DNA from: Deltaproteobacteria bacterium
GTDB lineage: Bacteria; Desulfobacterota; Binatia; UBA12015
Direction of reading: 5' to 3'
Assembly (NCBI GenBank): GCA_016874795.1
Contig: VGTG01000001.1
Coordinates: forward strand, 86,735 to 150,734
DNA length: 64,000 bases
A program made the position numbers and the translations under genes. The notes under the pieces were generated by a model, which saw only the letters and a list, made by a program, of their open reading frames with translations, made no database searches and was not told the DNA's origin. This document shows, in pieces, positions 7,840 through 16,910 of the stretch; position 1 is the stretch's first letter, and the number at the start of each line of letters is the position of its first letter.

Positions 7840-9405
7840 CTACCCGCGCGCGGCGGCACTTCGCGGCCGCGTGAGCTTGCCGCGCGCCGAACGCGGCAGG
7901 GCTGCAACGATCTCGAGGCGCAGCGCGCGCAGATGGCGGTCGAGGCGCGTTCGCACGTGCGCCGCGAGGCGGCGCGAAGCCGACACGGGATCCAGCCCCT
8001 CGTCGAGCACGACGTGCGCCGCGATCCCCGAGAGGCCGTCCGGAGACTCCTCCGGAAAGACGAGGCACTCGCGCACGCCCTCGACCTCGAGCAGCGAGCG
8101 CTCGATCTCGAGCGGGTGAACGAACTGGCCGCGCACCTTGAAGCGGTCGTCGACGCGGCCGAGGAAGCGGAAGCGGTCGTCGACGCGGCCGAGGAAGCGG
8201 AAGCGGCCGTCGGCCTCGACCGCGACTTCGTCGCCGGTCTCGCACCACTCGCCGTCGACCGGCTCGATCCGTTCGCTCTCGCCGTCGACGGACATCGCGA
8301 CCGCGCGGCTCTCGCCGCGCACGGCGAGCGCGCCCCGCGCGTGCGGTCGCGGCGCGACGACGCCGACGCGGACGTCGAAGCCCGGTACGACGCGTCCGAG
8401 CGAGCCCGGACGCGCTTCCTCGGCCGGAGCGGCGAGAAACGAGTTGAACATCTCCGTGCAGCCGAGGTTGTCGACGATCGGCTGGCCGAACGTGTCCCGC
8501 CAGCGGAGGAACACCGCCGGCGGCAGCGCTTCACCCGCGGACAGGACGATCCGCAGCGCGCGCAGTCCGTCGCGCCAGCGGTCGCGATCCGCGAGCCGCA
8601 CCATCGCCTCGAGCGACCACGGGCCGCTCACGAGCACGGTCGCCGCGTGCTGCTGCAGCGCACCGAGAACACTCGGCAGGAGCAGGTCGGACGGAAGGAT
8701 CGCCGCGCCGCGCGCGAGGAGCGGGAACAGGAAGGCGTTGCCGAGCGCGTAGACGAACGGGAGACCCGCCGTCGCGATCGTGCGATCGCCGCGGCCGAGA
8801 CGCACGATGCCCCGCCCGAACGCCTCGAACGCCGCGACCGGGCCGCGATGGCCGTGCACGACGGCGCGCGGCTCGCCCGTCGTCCCCGACGTGAACGTCC
8901 AGAAGGCCGGCTCGTCGGCTCGTACCGCAGGAAGCTCGAAGCGCTCGAGCGAGCCTTCGCCGCCCTTCGTCTCGATCCACGAGCGGATCCGGTTCTCGTC
9001 GACGAGCGGGATGCCGAGCGATCCGAGAAGACGTCTCTCGCCGAGCGCGCCCGCGACGCGAAAGCGGCGCGCGATCCGCTCGAGGCCGGCTGCCGAAAGC
9101 GGGTCGACGAGAAGCGGGATCGAGCGCGAGCCGAGTGCGGCGAGAAACGCGAGCGCCGCCGTCTGCTGATCGTACGCCGCGACGAGGAGCCGACTTCCCG
9201 GCGCGACCCGCGCGTCGATCTCTCTCGCGCCACGCGCGCTCGCGCGTGCCAGGTCGGCGTAGGTCCGCGTGCGCTCGCCGCCGAGAAGAGCGGGCGCGTC
9301 CGCGTCCTCTTCCAGAGCGGAGAGGACCGTCGCCCAGAGAAGGTGAGCGTGCGAGGACGGCGGCTTTCGCCGGCCCTGGGCGCGCGGGTGCGAGTCTCGG
9401 ATCAC
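7840..9405 (-). CDS. AMP-dependent ligase (benzoate/aryl-CoA-ligase-like ANL protein)
   Basis: FWTFTSGTTGEPRAVVHGH, NLGCTEMFNSF, GRVDDRFKVRGQFVHPLEIE, SARGKLTRPR. Contains a duplicated A8 hinge segment. Confidence 0.9.
   Translation of the reverse strand: MIRDSHPRAQGRRKPPSSHAHLLWATVLSALEEDADAPALLGGERTRTYADLARASARGAREIDARVAPGSRLLVAAYDQQTAALAFLAALGSRSIPLLVDPLSAAGLERIARRFRVAGALGERRLLGSLGIPLVDENRIRSWIETKGGEGSLERFELPAVRADEPAFWTFTSGTTGEPRAVVHGHRGPVAAFEAFGRGIVRLGRGDRTIATAGLPFVYALGNAFLFPLLARGAAILPSDLLLPSVLGALQQHAATVLVSGPWSLEAMVRLADRDRWRDGLRALRIVLSAGEALPPAVFLRWRDTFGQPIVDNLGCTEMFNSFLAAPAEEARPGSLGRVVPGFDVRVGVVAPRPHARGALAVRGESRAVAMSVDGESERIEPVDGEWCETGDEVAVEADGRFRFLGRVDDRFRFLGRVDDRFKVRGQFVHPLEIERSLLEVEGVRECLVFPEESPDGLSGIAAHVVLDEGLDPVSASRRLAAHVRTRLDRHLRALRLEIVAALPRSARGKLTRPRSAAARG
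8141..8206. repeat. Perfect 30-bp tandem duplication (2.2 copies) inside the ligase CDS
   Basis: aagcggtcgtcgacgcggccgaggaagcgg at 8141-8170 and 8171-8200, then aagcgg. Encodes RFRFLGRVDDRFRFLGRVDDRF. Confidence 0.97.
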
Positions 9406-9454
9406 GTTCCCGACTCAGGTGAAGGAACGCAGGTCCGGGCGGCTCGGCTCAAGT

Positions 9455-11323
9455 CTACTCGTCGCTCGACGGCGGCGATGCCGCTCCGTTCGGAGCCGAG
9501 GCCCCCGCCTCCGACGTCCCACCCGGACCGCGGCGGCGCCGACGGCGTCCGCGCCGTGCGCGCTTCCCCTGCCTGGGCTGGTTCTGTCCATTGGGGCCGT
9601 TCGGACCCGGAGCGCCCGAGGACGCCTGCGCGGGCCGAGGGCCGCCGAACTTGTCCGGACGGCCGCGACCACGGCGGCGCTTCTTGCCGCGTCTCGGCGG
9701 AGCCGCGATCGCCTGGAAGAACGTCGCGGGCCTCTCGGGACGGCCACGGCAGATGTCGCACAGACCGCACACCTCGCCGTCGTCCTCGCCGAAGTAGCTG
9801 CGCAGATACATCGCGCGGCACTGCGTGTTCGCCGCGTAGTCCGCGATCGAATCGAGACGCCGCGAGTCCTGCGTGCGCAGGTTCTCGAACTGCCCTGCGA
9901 GGCTCGAGACGCGCTCCTCGACCTCGGCGGCGGGAATTTTCACCACGACGTTCTGGTCGTCGAACTCGATGATGCCGGCTTCCTCGATCGGCACGAGAAG
10001 CGCGTTCGTCGCGCGGTCGCCGAGCTCGGCGGAGAGCGCCAGCGCCGCCAGGTCGGGCGTACGGTTCTCCCCGGCCCACGCCGAGAGCGCCCGGCCGAGC
10101 CGGTAGAGCTGGTCCGGCCGCAGGCGGCTTCGCGAGAGGAGCGCTTCGTGCGTGGTGCGATCCTCCGGGTCGTGGAGGAGGATGCAGTTCGACTTCTGCC
10201 CGTCGCGGCCGCTTCGTCCCGCCTCCTGCACGTACTGCTCGAGCGAGGCCGGCGACTGCTGATGGACGACGTAGCGGATGTCCGGCTTGTCGATGCCGAG
10301 ACCGAACGCGCTCGTCGCGACCATCACGGTGCGGCGACCGGGCCGCATGAACAGCTCCTGCTGCGCGTTCCGCTCGGTGGAGGTCATCTTGCCGTGGTAG
10401 CGGTGCGACGGGATGCCGAGCTTCATCAGCATCGCGTAGACCGTGTCCACCTCGCGCGTCGTCGTGCAGTAGATGATCCCGGGCCGACGCAGACGCTGTG
10501 CGAGACGAGCCAGCGCGCGGAGACGGGCGGTGTTCGCGCAGTGCAGGACCTCGAAGGCGAGGTTCGAGCGGTGCGGCGAGCTCGCGACGACCTTCGGCTT
10601 CCGCATGCCGAGGAAGCGCACGATGTCGGCGCGGACCTTCTCGGTCGCGGTCGCCGTCAGCGCCATCAAGGGCGGCGCGCCGAAGGCCCGCAGGCGCTCT
10701 CCCAATCGCTGGTACGCGGGACGGAAATCGTAGCCCCACTCGGAGATGCAATGTGCTTCGTCGATCGCGGCGAGCGAGATGCCGGACTTCGAGATCACCT
10801 CGGCGAAGGGCTCCGAGCCGAGCGTCTCGGGCGTCGTCATGACGAGGAGCGAGCCGCCCTTCTTGATCCGCGCGAGCGCTTCGGTGCGCGCCTTCCCGCG
10901 GACGGTGCCGTCGAGCCGGACGCACGGGATCTCGTGCTTGATCAGCTTCTCATGCTGGTCGCGGAGCAGCGCCAGAAGCGGCGAGACGAGCACCACCGGC
11001 TTCGGCAGGATCATCGACGGCACCTGGTAGATCGCCGACTTTCCGAAGCCGGTCGGCAGCACCATGAGGACGTCTTCTTCGTCCAGAGCGGCCTGCACGC
11101 CGCTCTGCTGCTCCGGGTAGAGCTTCCGGATGCCGAGACGTCGTGCGGCGCGGTCGATGTCGTCCGCCGGCTCGCCGTCCGGAGCGGCCGCCGGCGAAGC
11201 GTCGCCGACACCGGCGCTCCCGCGCGTGCTGCGCTTCGAACCACGTCCCCGGCGGCGCCGCCGACCTTGACCGGTCGCGGCTGCGGGTTCCTCGATGGCC
11301 TGGCCTACAGGTCCAGCCGTCAT
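9455..11323 (-). CDS. recQ: ATP-dependent DNA helicase RecQ-like, with Arg/Gly-rich N- and C-terminal extensions
   Basis: LMVLPTGFGKSAIYQVP, DEAHCISEWGYDFRPAY, LTATAT, GIDKPDIRYVVHQQ, QEAGRSGRDG, Zn site CRAMYLRSYFGED...CGLCDIC. Confidence 0.93.
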   Translation of the reverse strand: MTAGPVGQAIEEPAAATGQGRRRRRGRGSKRSTRGSAGVGDASPAAAPDGEPADDIDRAARRLGIRKLYPEQQSGVQAALDEEDVLMVLPTGFGKSAIYQVPSMILPKPVVLVSPLLALLRDQHEKLIKHEIPCVRLDGTVRGKARTEALARIKKGGSLLVMTTPETLGSEPFAEVISKSGISLAAIDEAHCISEWGYDFRPAYQRLGERLRAFGAPPLMALTATATEKVRADIVRFLGMRKPKVVASSPHRSNLAFEVLHCANTARLRALARLAQRLRRPGIIYCTTTREVDTVYAMLMKLGIPSHRYHGKMTSTERNAQQELFMRPGRRTVMVATSAFGLGIDKPDIRYVVHQQSPASLEQYVQEAGRSGRDGQKSNCILLHDPEDRTTHEALLSRSRLRPDQLYRLGRALSAWAGENRTPDLAALALSAELGDRATNALLVPIEEAGIIEFDDQNVVVKIPAAEVEERVSSLAGQFENLRTQDSRRLDSIADYAANTQCRAMYLRSYFGEDDGEVCGLCDICRGRPERPATFFQAIAAPPRRGKKRRRGRGRPDKFGGPRPAQASSGAPGPNGPNGQNQPRQGKRARRGRRRRRRGPGGTSEAGASAPNGAASPPSSDE

Positions 11324-11633
11324 GCCCTCTCCCTGTGCAGAGCGGCCGCTGCCTGATCGCCCTGAACGGCCGCGAACACAATGTTCGGCAGCCAGGGATG
11401 GCGGCCCACCGCGGGAGTGCGGGCTCGGGCCGCGGGCGGAACGCCGCTCGCAGGAGGAGCGTAGCGCGGCGGGCGACGGCAAATCAAGAGGGAAGGGGTC
11501 GTTCTCTGCGACGCCCCGAGGTCGATCGAAAGGTCGGCGGCGGCCCTCCCGCGACCGTTCCGGAGGCCGAGGAGCCGGCCTCCAGACCCCCGCGCCGCGT
11601 GGGTTTGGCCCGTAAAATCTGCTTGAAGGTCGC

Positions 11634-14039
11634 ATGCGGCGCCGCGCGCCCGCGATCCTGACGCTCGCCGCACTGTGCACGCTCGCGTTCCTGCTGCGGA
11701 CCACGAACGCGGCGTCGGTGCTCGTCGGCGACGCGGTCGTCTTCGCCGAGAACGACCCGTACTACCACATGCGGCGGGTCTTCCAGATCCTCGCCGCGTT
11801 CCCGAGCGTGCCATGGTTCGATCGGGGGATCGATCCGCCGCGCGGCGCGCCGGTCGTCTTCGCGCCGCTCTTCGACTTCGCGATCGCGGCGCTCGCGAAG
11901 CTCTTCGGACTCGGCGCCTCCGATCGCCTCGCGGTCGAAACACTCGCGGCGTTCGTTCCGCCCCTTCTCGGTGCGCTCACGTGCTTGCCCGTCTTCTGGC
12001 TCGCGCGGCAGACGACGTCGAGGACGGCCGCGTTCCTCGCTGCGACGCTGACGGCGCTCGTTCCCGCGCACATCTGGTACTCGCGCTTCGGCTTCGTCGA
12101 CCACCACGTCGCGGTGACGCTCCTCTGGGTGACGACGTGCGCCCTCGTGCTGCGAGCGCTCGGCGTCGGGCGAAGCGAAGCTCTCGGCGCCGAGGCTCCG
12201 GCGCGCTCGGCACTCTTCGCCGCACTCGCGACGCTCGCGCTCGCGGCGGGCCTGCTCGCTTGGAACGGCTTCCTGCTGCTCGCGGCGATCCTCGACGTCT
12301 CTCTCGTCGCCGCGTTCCTGACTGCGCCCCCCGAGGGACGACCACGCATCGCGCGGCTCGCTTCGGTTCTCCACCTCGGTGCGGCTCTCCTGATCCTCCC
12401 CGTCGTCGTCGACGCCGTCGCTTCCGGGTTGCCGGCGGTGAGCGTCGTGACGCTGTCGTACCTTCACGTCGTCCTCCTCGCGGCGTTCGCCCTCTTCGCC
12501 GCGACCGTCGCACGCGCGAGCGCCCACGGCGGCTCCCTGCGCCGGCTCGCGATCCCGGTCCTGGCGATCGCGGCGGCGGCTCTCGCGGCGCTTCTCCTCG
12601 AGTGGAATCGGGTCGCCGGAGCGCTGCGCTGGGTCCTCGCTTCGGACCCGTTCATGAGCGCGGTGCAGGAGTCGGTCTCGATCGTGCTCACCTCGGACGG
12701 GCGGCTCGATCTCGGCGAACCGGGAGTCTGGATGACACGGTTCTTCTTCGTCGTCCCCGTCCTCCTCGGGCTTCTCGCGGTGCAGCTCGCGCGCAACGGC
12801 TTTCGCGACGCCGGTCGCACCTTCGTCCTCGTCTGGGCGACCGCTCTCTTCGGGCTGGCGCTCCGGCAGCGGCGTTTCGGGGAGACGTTCGCCCCCGCGA
12901 TGGCCGTCCTCGTCGCGAACTTTCTCGTCGCCCTCACAAAGGGGATCGAGCGGAAGCTCGCGACGCGTGCGATCTCGGCGAGCGCCGCGCGGAGCGCCTC
13001 GATCGCCGTGGTCGCAGTCGTCGTCTTCTTCGCCGTGGCGCCGTACTACTCGGGCCTTCTCGCGGCGCCCGAGCGGTTGACCACGCTGCTGCGAGCACCG
13101 ATCGCCTCTCTGTCCGTTCCGGATCGCTTCTCCGCGGCGGATCGGGCGGAGCAGGAGGCATCGGAGGAGGCGCGCCTCGACCGGGCCCTGAGACGCTTCG
13201 GCGAGCTCGCGGCCGGTCCGGACGGCGCGCCCGTCATGAACCCGTGGCCGCTCGGCCACAAGCTCCTCTACGTCGCATCCGTTCCGGTCACCGCCACGCC
13301 GTTCGGCTCGTACGTCGGGGGCTCGGCGTTCGAGGACTCGACCGACTTCTACCTCGCGAGCGACGAGGCGCGCGCGCTCGAGATCCTCGACCGCCGCGGT
13401 TCCCGCTGGGTCGTCGTCGACAACGACCTCGGGACGATCGGCGCCGCCATCGTCGGACGCGGCGAGAACCCGCGCGACTACTACGGGAAGACCTCCGGCC
13501 CGGAGGGGACGACGTACCAGCTCCTCCCGCCGCTGATTCGGACTCTCTATCTGCGCTTGACCAAGCTCGGCGGCACGGAGGTGCGGATCGCCACCGCGGA
13601 CGGAGCCTCGGAGACGGTTCCCGCGCTCGACCATTTCCGTCTCGTCCTCGACTCGCCCGAAGACGACGCGCCGGGACACCCGAAGGCGTACGAGGTCGTC
13701 CGGGGTGCGCGGCTTCTCGTGCGGACGGAGCCCGGTGCCCCGGTGACGCTCCGCTACGCGTACACGAGCGGCGCGGGCCGTCCGCGCGTCCTTGAGAAGA
13801 CCGCCGTCGCCGACGCGGGAGGAGAAGCTCGAGCCGTCCTGCCGTACTCCTCGGAGCGGCCCGATCTCGGGCAGACGGCGGCCTGGACGGTGGAAAGTGC
13901 AGGGCGCTCCCGCGAGGTGGGAGTCGGGGAAACGGACGTCCGGGAAGGGCGTGAGCTCGTCGTGGTCCTCGATCGAGGAGGCCTCGCATCCGCCGCGGCG
14001 TTTGCACGCTCGTCGCGAGACGCGCGTTGCCGTTCATGA
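11634..14039 (+). CDS. STT3/PglB-family oligosaccharyltransferase-like membrane protein
   Basis: GDAVVFAENDPYYHMRRV (first acidic loop), WYSRFGFVDHHVAVTLLW, multiple TM segments, C-terminal VMNPWPLGHKLLYVASVPVTATPFGSYVGG. Confidence 0.85.
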   Translation: MRRRAPAILTLAALCTLAFLLRTTNAASVLVGDAVVFAENDPYYHMRRVFQILAAFPSVPWFDRGIDPPRGAPVVFAPLFDFAIAALAKLFGLGASDRLAVETLAAFVPPLLGALTCLPVFWLARQTTSRTAAFLAATLTALVPAHIWYSRFGFVDHHVAVTLLWVTTCALVLRALGVGRSEALGAEAPARSALFAALATLALAAGLLAWNGFLLLAAILDVSLVAAFLTAPPEGRPRIARLASVLHLGAALLILPVVVDAVASGLPAVSVVTLSYLHVVLLAAFALFAATVARASAHGGSLRRLAIPVLAIAAAALAALLLEWNRVAGALRWVLASDPFMSAVQESVSIVLTSDGRLDLGEPGVWMTRFFFVVPVLLGLLAVQLARNGFRDAGRTFVLVWATALFGLALRQRRFGETFAPAMAVLVANFLVALTKGIERKLATRAISASAARSASIAVVAVVVFFAVAPYYSGLLAAPERLTTLLRAPIASLSVPDRFSAADRAEQEASEEARLDRALRRFGELAAGPDGAPVMNPWPLGHKLLYVASVPVTATPFGSYVGGSAFEDSTDFYLASDEARALEILDRRGSRWVVVDNDLGTIGAAIVGRGENPRDYYGKTSGPEGTTYQLLPPLIRTLYLRLTKLGGTEVRIATADGASETVPALDHFRLVLDSPEDDAPGHPKAYEVVRGARLLVRTEPGAPVTLRYAYTSGAGRPRVLEKTAVADAGGEARAVLPYSSERPDLGQTAAWTVESAGRSREVGVGETDVREGRELVVVLDRGGLASAAAFARSSRDARCRS

Positions 14040-14077
14040 AACCGAGGCGTTCTCCCGATACAATCCTGCGAACCGCC

Positions 14078-14824
14078 ATGCGCAGGATCCTGGTCTTCCA
14101 GCACGTCGCTCACGAGATCCTGGGGACGCTCAACCCGCTCCTCAAGATCGCGGGCTTCCGCATTCGATACGTCAACTTCGGACGCCATCCCGACGCGCAG
14201 CCGAGCCTCGACGGCTACCACGGCGTCGTCGCGCTCGGCGGTCCGATGAACGTCGACGACGCCGAGAACCATCCGCACCTGAAGACGGAGGTCGCCCTGC
14301 TCCGCGAAGCGCTCGATCGCGGCATGCCGATCCTCGGCATCTGCCTCGGTGCACAGCTCCTCGCGCGTGCTCTCGGCGCGCCGGTCGGACCCGCGATCCA
14401 GAAGGAGATCGGCTGGTACGACCTCTCGGTGTCGGAGCCCGGGCGCAGCGATCCGCTCCTCGCGGGCTTCGGCCGCACCGAGCGCATCTTCCAGTGGCAC
14501 GGCGACACGTTCGAGATCCCGGCGGGCGCGGTACACCTCGCCTCCTCCGACCTCTGTCCGAACCAGGCCTTCCGCTACGGAGAGAACGCGTACGGCTTCC
14601 AGTTCCACCTCGAGGTCGACGAGCCGCTGATCGACCGCTGGCTCAACGTGCCGATGCACCGCGCCGAGATCGAGGCGCTTTCCGGGCTCGTCGATCCCGA
14701 GGAGATCCGGCGCGAGACGCGCGCTCGCATCGTGCGCGCACGCCACCTCAGCGATCAGACGTTCGGCGAGTGGGTCCGCTTGTTCGGTCCGGAGAGACGC
14801 GGCCGCATCCTCGCGTCCCGGTAG
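14078..14824 (+). CDS. Class I glutamine amidotransferase (GMP synthase-like domain)
   Basis: GGPMNVDD, PILGICLGAQLLARALG nucleophile elbow, QFHLEVD. Confidence 0.9.
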   Translation: MRRILVFQHVAHEILGTLNPLLKIAGFRIRYVNFGRHPDAQPSLDGYHGVVALGGPMNVDDAENHPHLKTEVALLREALDRGMPILGICLGAQLLARALGAPVGPAIQKEIGWYDLSVSEPGRSDPLLAGFGRTERIFQWHGDTFEIPAGAVHLASSDLCPNQAFRYGENAYGFQFHLEVDEPLIDRWLNVPMHRAEIEALSGLVDPEEIRRETRARIVRARHLSDQTFGEWVRLFGPERRGRILASR

Positions 14825-14832
14825 GCAGGACG

Positions 14833-15519
14833 TTGCGGATCCTCCTGATCGAAGACGATCGCGAAGCGGCCCGCTACCTGATCAAGGGCCTCGGGGAGAG
14901 CGGCTACGTCGTCGATCACGCCGAGGACGGCCCACGCGGTCTCCTCCTCGCGACGAGCGAATCGTACGACGCGCTCGTCGTCGACCGCATGCTTCCCGGC
15001 GTCGACGGCCTCTCGGTGATCGAGGCGCTCCGCAAGAACGGCAAGGCGATGCCCGTCCTGATCCTGAGCGCGAAGGGAAGCGTCGACGATCGCGTCAGCG
15101 GGCTTCGCGCCGGAGGCGACGACTATCTCGTCAAGCCGTTCGCGTTCGCCGAGCTGCTCGCGCGGCTCGAAGCGCTCATGCGCCGCACGCAGCCGGGAGC
15201 GGCGCCGCAGGTGCAGCTGCGCATCGGGGATCTCGAGATGGATCTCCTCTCGCGCACGGTGACGCGCGGGGGGCGCGGGATCGAGCTGAAGCCGCGCGAG
15301 TTCAAGATCCTCGAGGTGCTGCTGCGCCACGCCGGACACGTCGTCACGCGCACGATGCTGCTCGAGAGCGTGTGGGACTACCACTTCGATCCGCAGACGA
15401 ACGTCGTCGACGTACACATCAGCCGGCTTCGCCAGAAGATCGACGCCGGGTTCGACCGGCCTCTGCTTCATACCGTGCGCGGCGCGGGCTACCGCTTGGC
15501 CGAGAATGCGTCGCCGTAG
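14833..15519 (+). CDS. OmpR/PhoB-family response regulator
   Basis: RILLIEDDREAARYLIKGL, DALVVDRMLPGVDG, LVKPFAFAELLARL, winged helix VVDVHISRLRQKI. TTG start inferred. Confidence 0.93.
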   Translation: MRILLIEDDREAARYLIKGLGESGYVVDHAEDGPRGLLLATSESYDALVVDRMLPGVDGLSVIEALRKNGKAMPVLILSAKGSVDDRVSGLRAGGDDYLVKPFAFAELLARLEALMRRTQPGAAPQVQLRIGDLEMDLLSRTVTRGGRGIELKPREFKILEVLLRHAGHVVTRTMLLESVWDYHFDPQTNVVDVHISRLRQKIDAGFDRPLLHTVRGAGYRLAENASP

Positions 15520-16861
15520 CCTGATCTTCCGCTACACGCTGCTGCACGGGACGCTCTTCGTCCTGGTGTTGAGCGGCGCGCTCGCGTTCCTCTACGGGTC
15601 GACGCTCAGCGCGCACCAGGACGCGCTCGACGAGGAGATCGCGAACGACGCCCGGGACCTCCAGGGCCGGCTCGTCGGGCTCTCGGTGCGCGAGATGGCC
15701 GCGGTCGTCACGCGCACGACGTCGGAGTCGCACGGACGCGATACGGTCTACATGCTCGCGACCGAGACGCGGAAGTACGTCGCGGGGAACATCCGCGAGT
15801 GGCCGAACGGAGTGCTTTCCGAGGGAAGCGAGAAGCTGCTCGAGTTCCCGCTCCCCGATGCTCCCGCCGCGCGCGCCCGCGCCCGCGAGCTCACGCTGCC
15901 CGCCGGACAGAAGCTGCTCGTCGGCCGGAGCATGGAGGAGCGAGAGCGCTTCCGCACGTTGATCGGCCGGGCCTTCCTCGCGGCCCTGCTCACGACCTTC
16001 GGTCTCGCGATCGGCGGCGGCTACGTGATCAGCCGCCGCGTCGCGCGACGTCTCGACGAGATCAACCGCAACAGCGAGGCGATCCTGCGCGGCGAGCTCG
16101 GCCTCCGCATGCCGGTCCGCGGTAAGGGCGACGAGTTCGACGAGCTCGCCGGCAACCTGAATCGCATGCTCGACCGGATCTCCAACCTGATGGTCGCGAT
16201 GCGCGAGGTGACGGACGACATCGCACACGACCTTCGCGGACCGATCTCGCGCCTCCGGAGCCGGATCGAGGTGGCGCTCCTCGGCTCGCACGACGAGGCG
16301 ACGTACCGGGAGACGCTCGAGAAGACGATCCAGGACGCGGACGCGATCCTGAAGGTGTTCAACTCGCTCCTGACGATCGCGCACGCCGAGTCGGGCGAGC
16401 CCAGGGCGCGCTTCGCGCCGGTCGACCTCGCGCGCATCGCGGGGGACGCGGTCGAGATCTACGAGCCGGTCGCCGAGGAAGCCGGCGTCGCGCTCGAGCT
16501 CGAGGCGTCGAGCGAGCCCGTGACGATCGCGGGCGACCCGAGCCTCCTCGGACAGGCGATCGCGAACCTTCTCGACAATGCCGTCAAGTACGTGCCCCGT
16601 GGCGGACGCGTGACCGTTCGCGTCGCGGCGGCGGACGGACGGGCCCGCGTCTCCGTCGCGGACGACGGACCGGGGATCCCCGAAGCCTTCCGCGACAAGG
16701 CCTTCGACCGCTTCAGCCGGCTCGACGAAAGCCGCGGATCGCCCGGGAGCGGCCTCGGATTGAGCCTCGTCCGTGCCGTCGCGCGTCTGCACGAGGGCGA
16801 GGTCTCGCTCGGCGGCGCGAAGCCGGGCCTCGTCGTGACCCTGGAGCTGCCGAGCGGCTGA
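15506..16861 (+). CDS. Sensor histidine kinase (HAMP-HisKA-HATPase)
   Basis: DDIAHDLRGPISRLRSRIE H-box, NLLDNAVKYVPRGG N-box, DDGPGIPE, GSGLGLSLVRAVA. Overlaps the response regulator. Confidence 0.94.
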   Translation: MRRRSLIFRYTLLHGTLFVLVLSGALAFLYGSTLSAHQDALDEEIANDARDLQGRLVGLSVREMAAVVTRTTSESHGRDTVYMLATETRKYVAGNIREWPNGVLSEGSEKLLEFPLPDAPAARARARELTLPAGQKLLVGRSMEERERFRTLIGRAFLAALLTTFGLAIGGGYVISRRVARRLDEINRNSEAILRGELGLRMPVRGKGDEFDELAGNLNRMLDRISNLMVAMREVTDDIAHDLRGPISRLRSRIEVALLGSHDEATYRETLEKTIQDADAILKVFNSLLTIAHAESGEPRARFAPVDLARIAGDAVEIYEPVAEEAGVALELEASSEPVTIAGDPSLLGQAIANLLDNAVKYVPRGGRVTVRVAAADGRARVSVADDGPGIPEAFRDKAFDRFSRLDESRGSPGSGLGLSLVRAVARLHEGEVSLGGAKPGLVVTLELPSG

Positions 16862-16867
16862 TCGATC

Positions 16868-16888
16868 CGAGAGGGGCGGCGCCTCTCG
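16868..16888. repeat. Dispersed intergenic hairpin repeat, copy 4 (short), likely terminator
   Basis: gagaggggcggcgcctctc is the exact reverse complement of the hairpin at 32826-32844. Lies 6 bp after the kinase stop. Confidence 0.65.
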
Positions 16889-16910
16889 CCATCTATGATA
16901 CGCCTGCGGG

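Noticed and set aside
8141-8206. Short tandem repeat considered as CRISPR
   Set aside because: Units are directly adjacent with no spacers and lie in frame within the ligase CDS.
1-9405. Calling a complete aryl polyene cluster
   Set aside because: No dehydratase, thioesterase, MMPL exporter or ammonia-lyase is visible; the window edge cuts the locus, so only a partial aryl-polyene-like locus is claimed.
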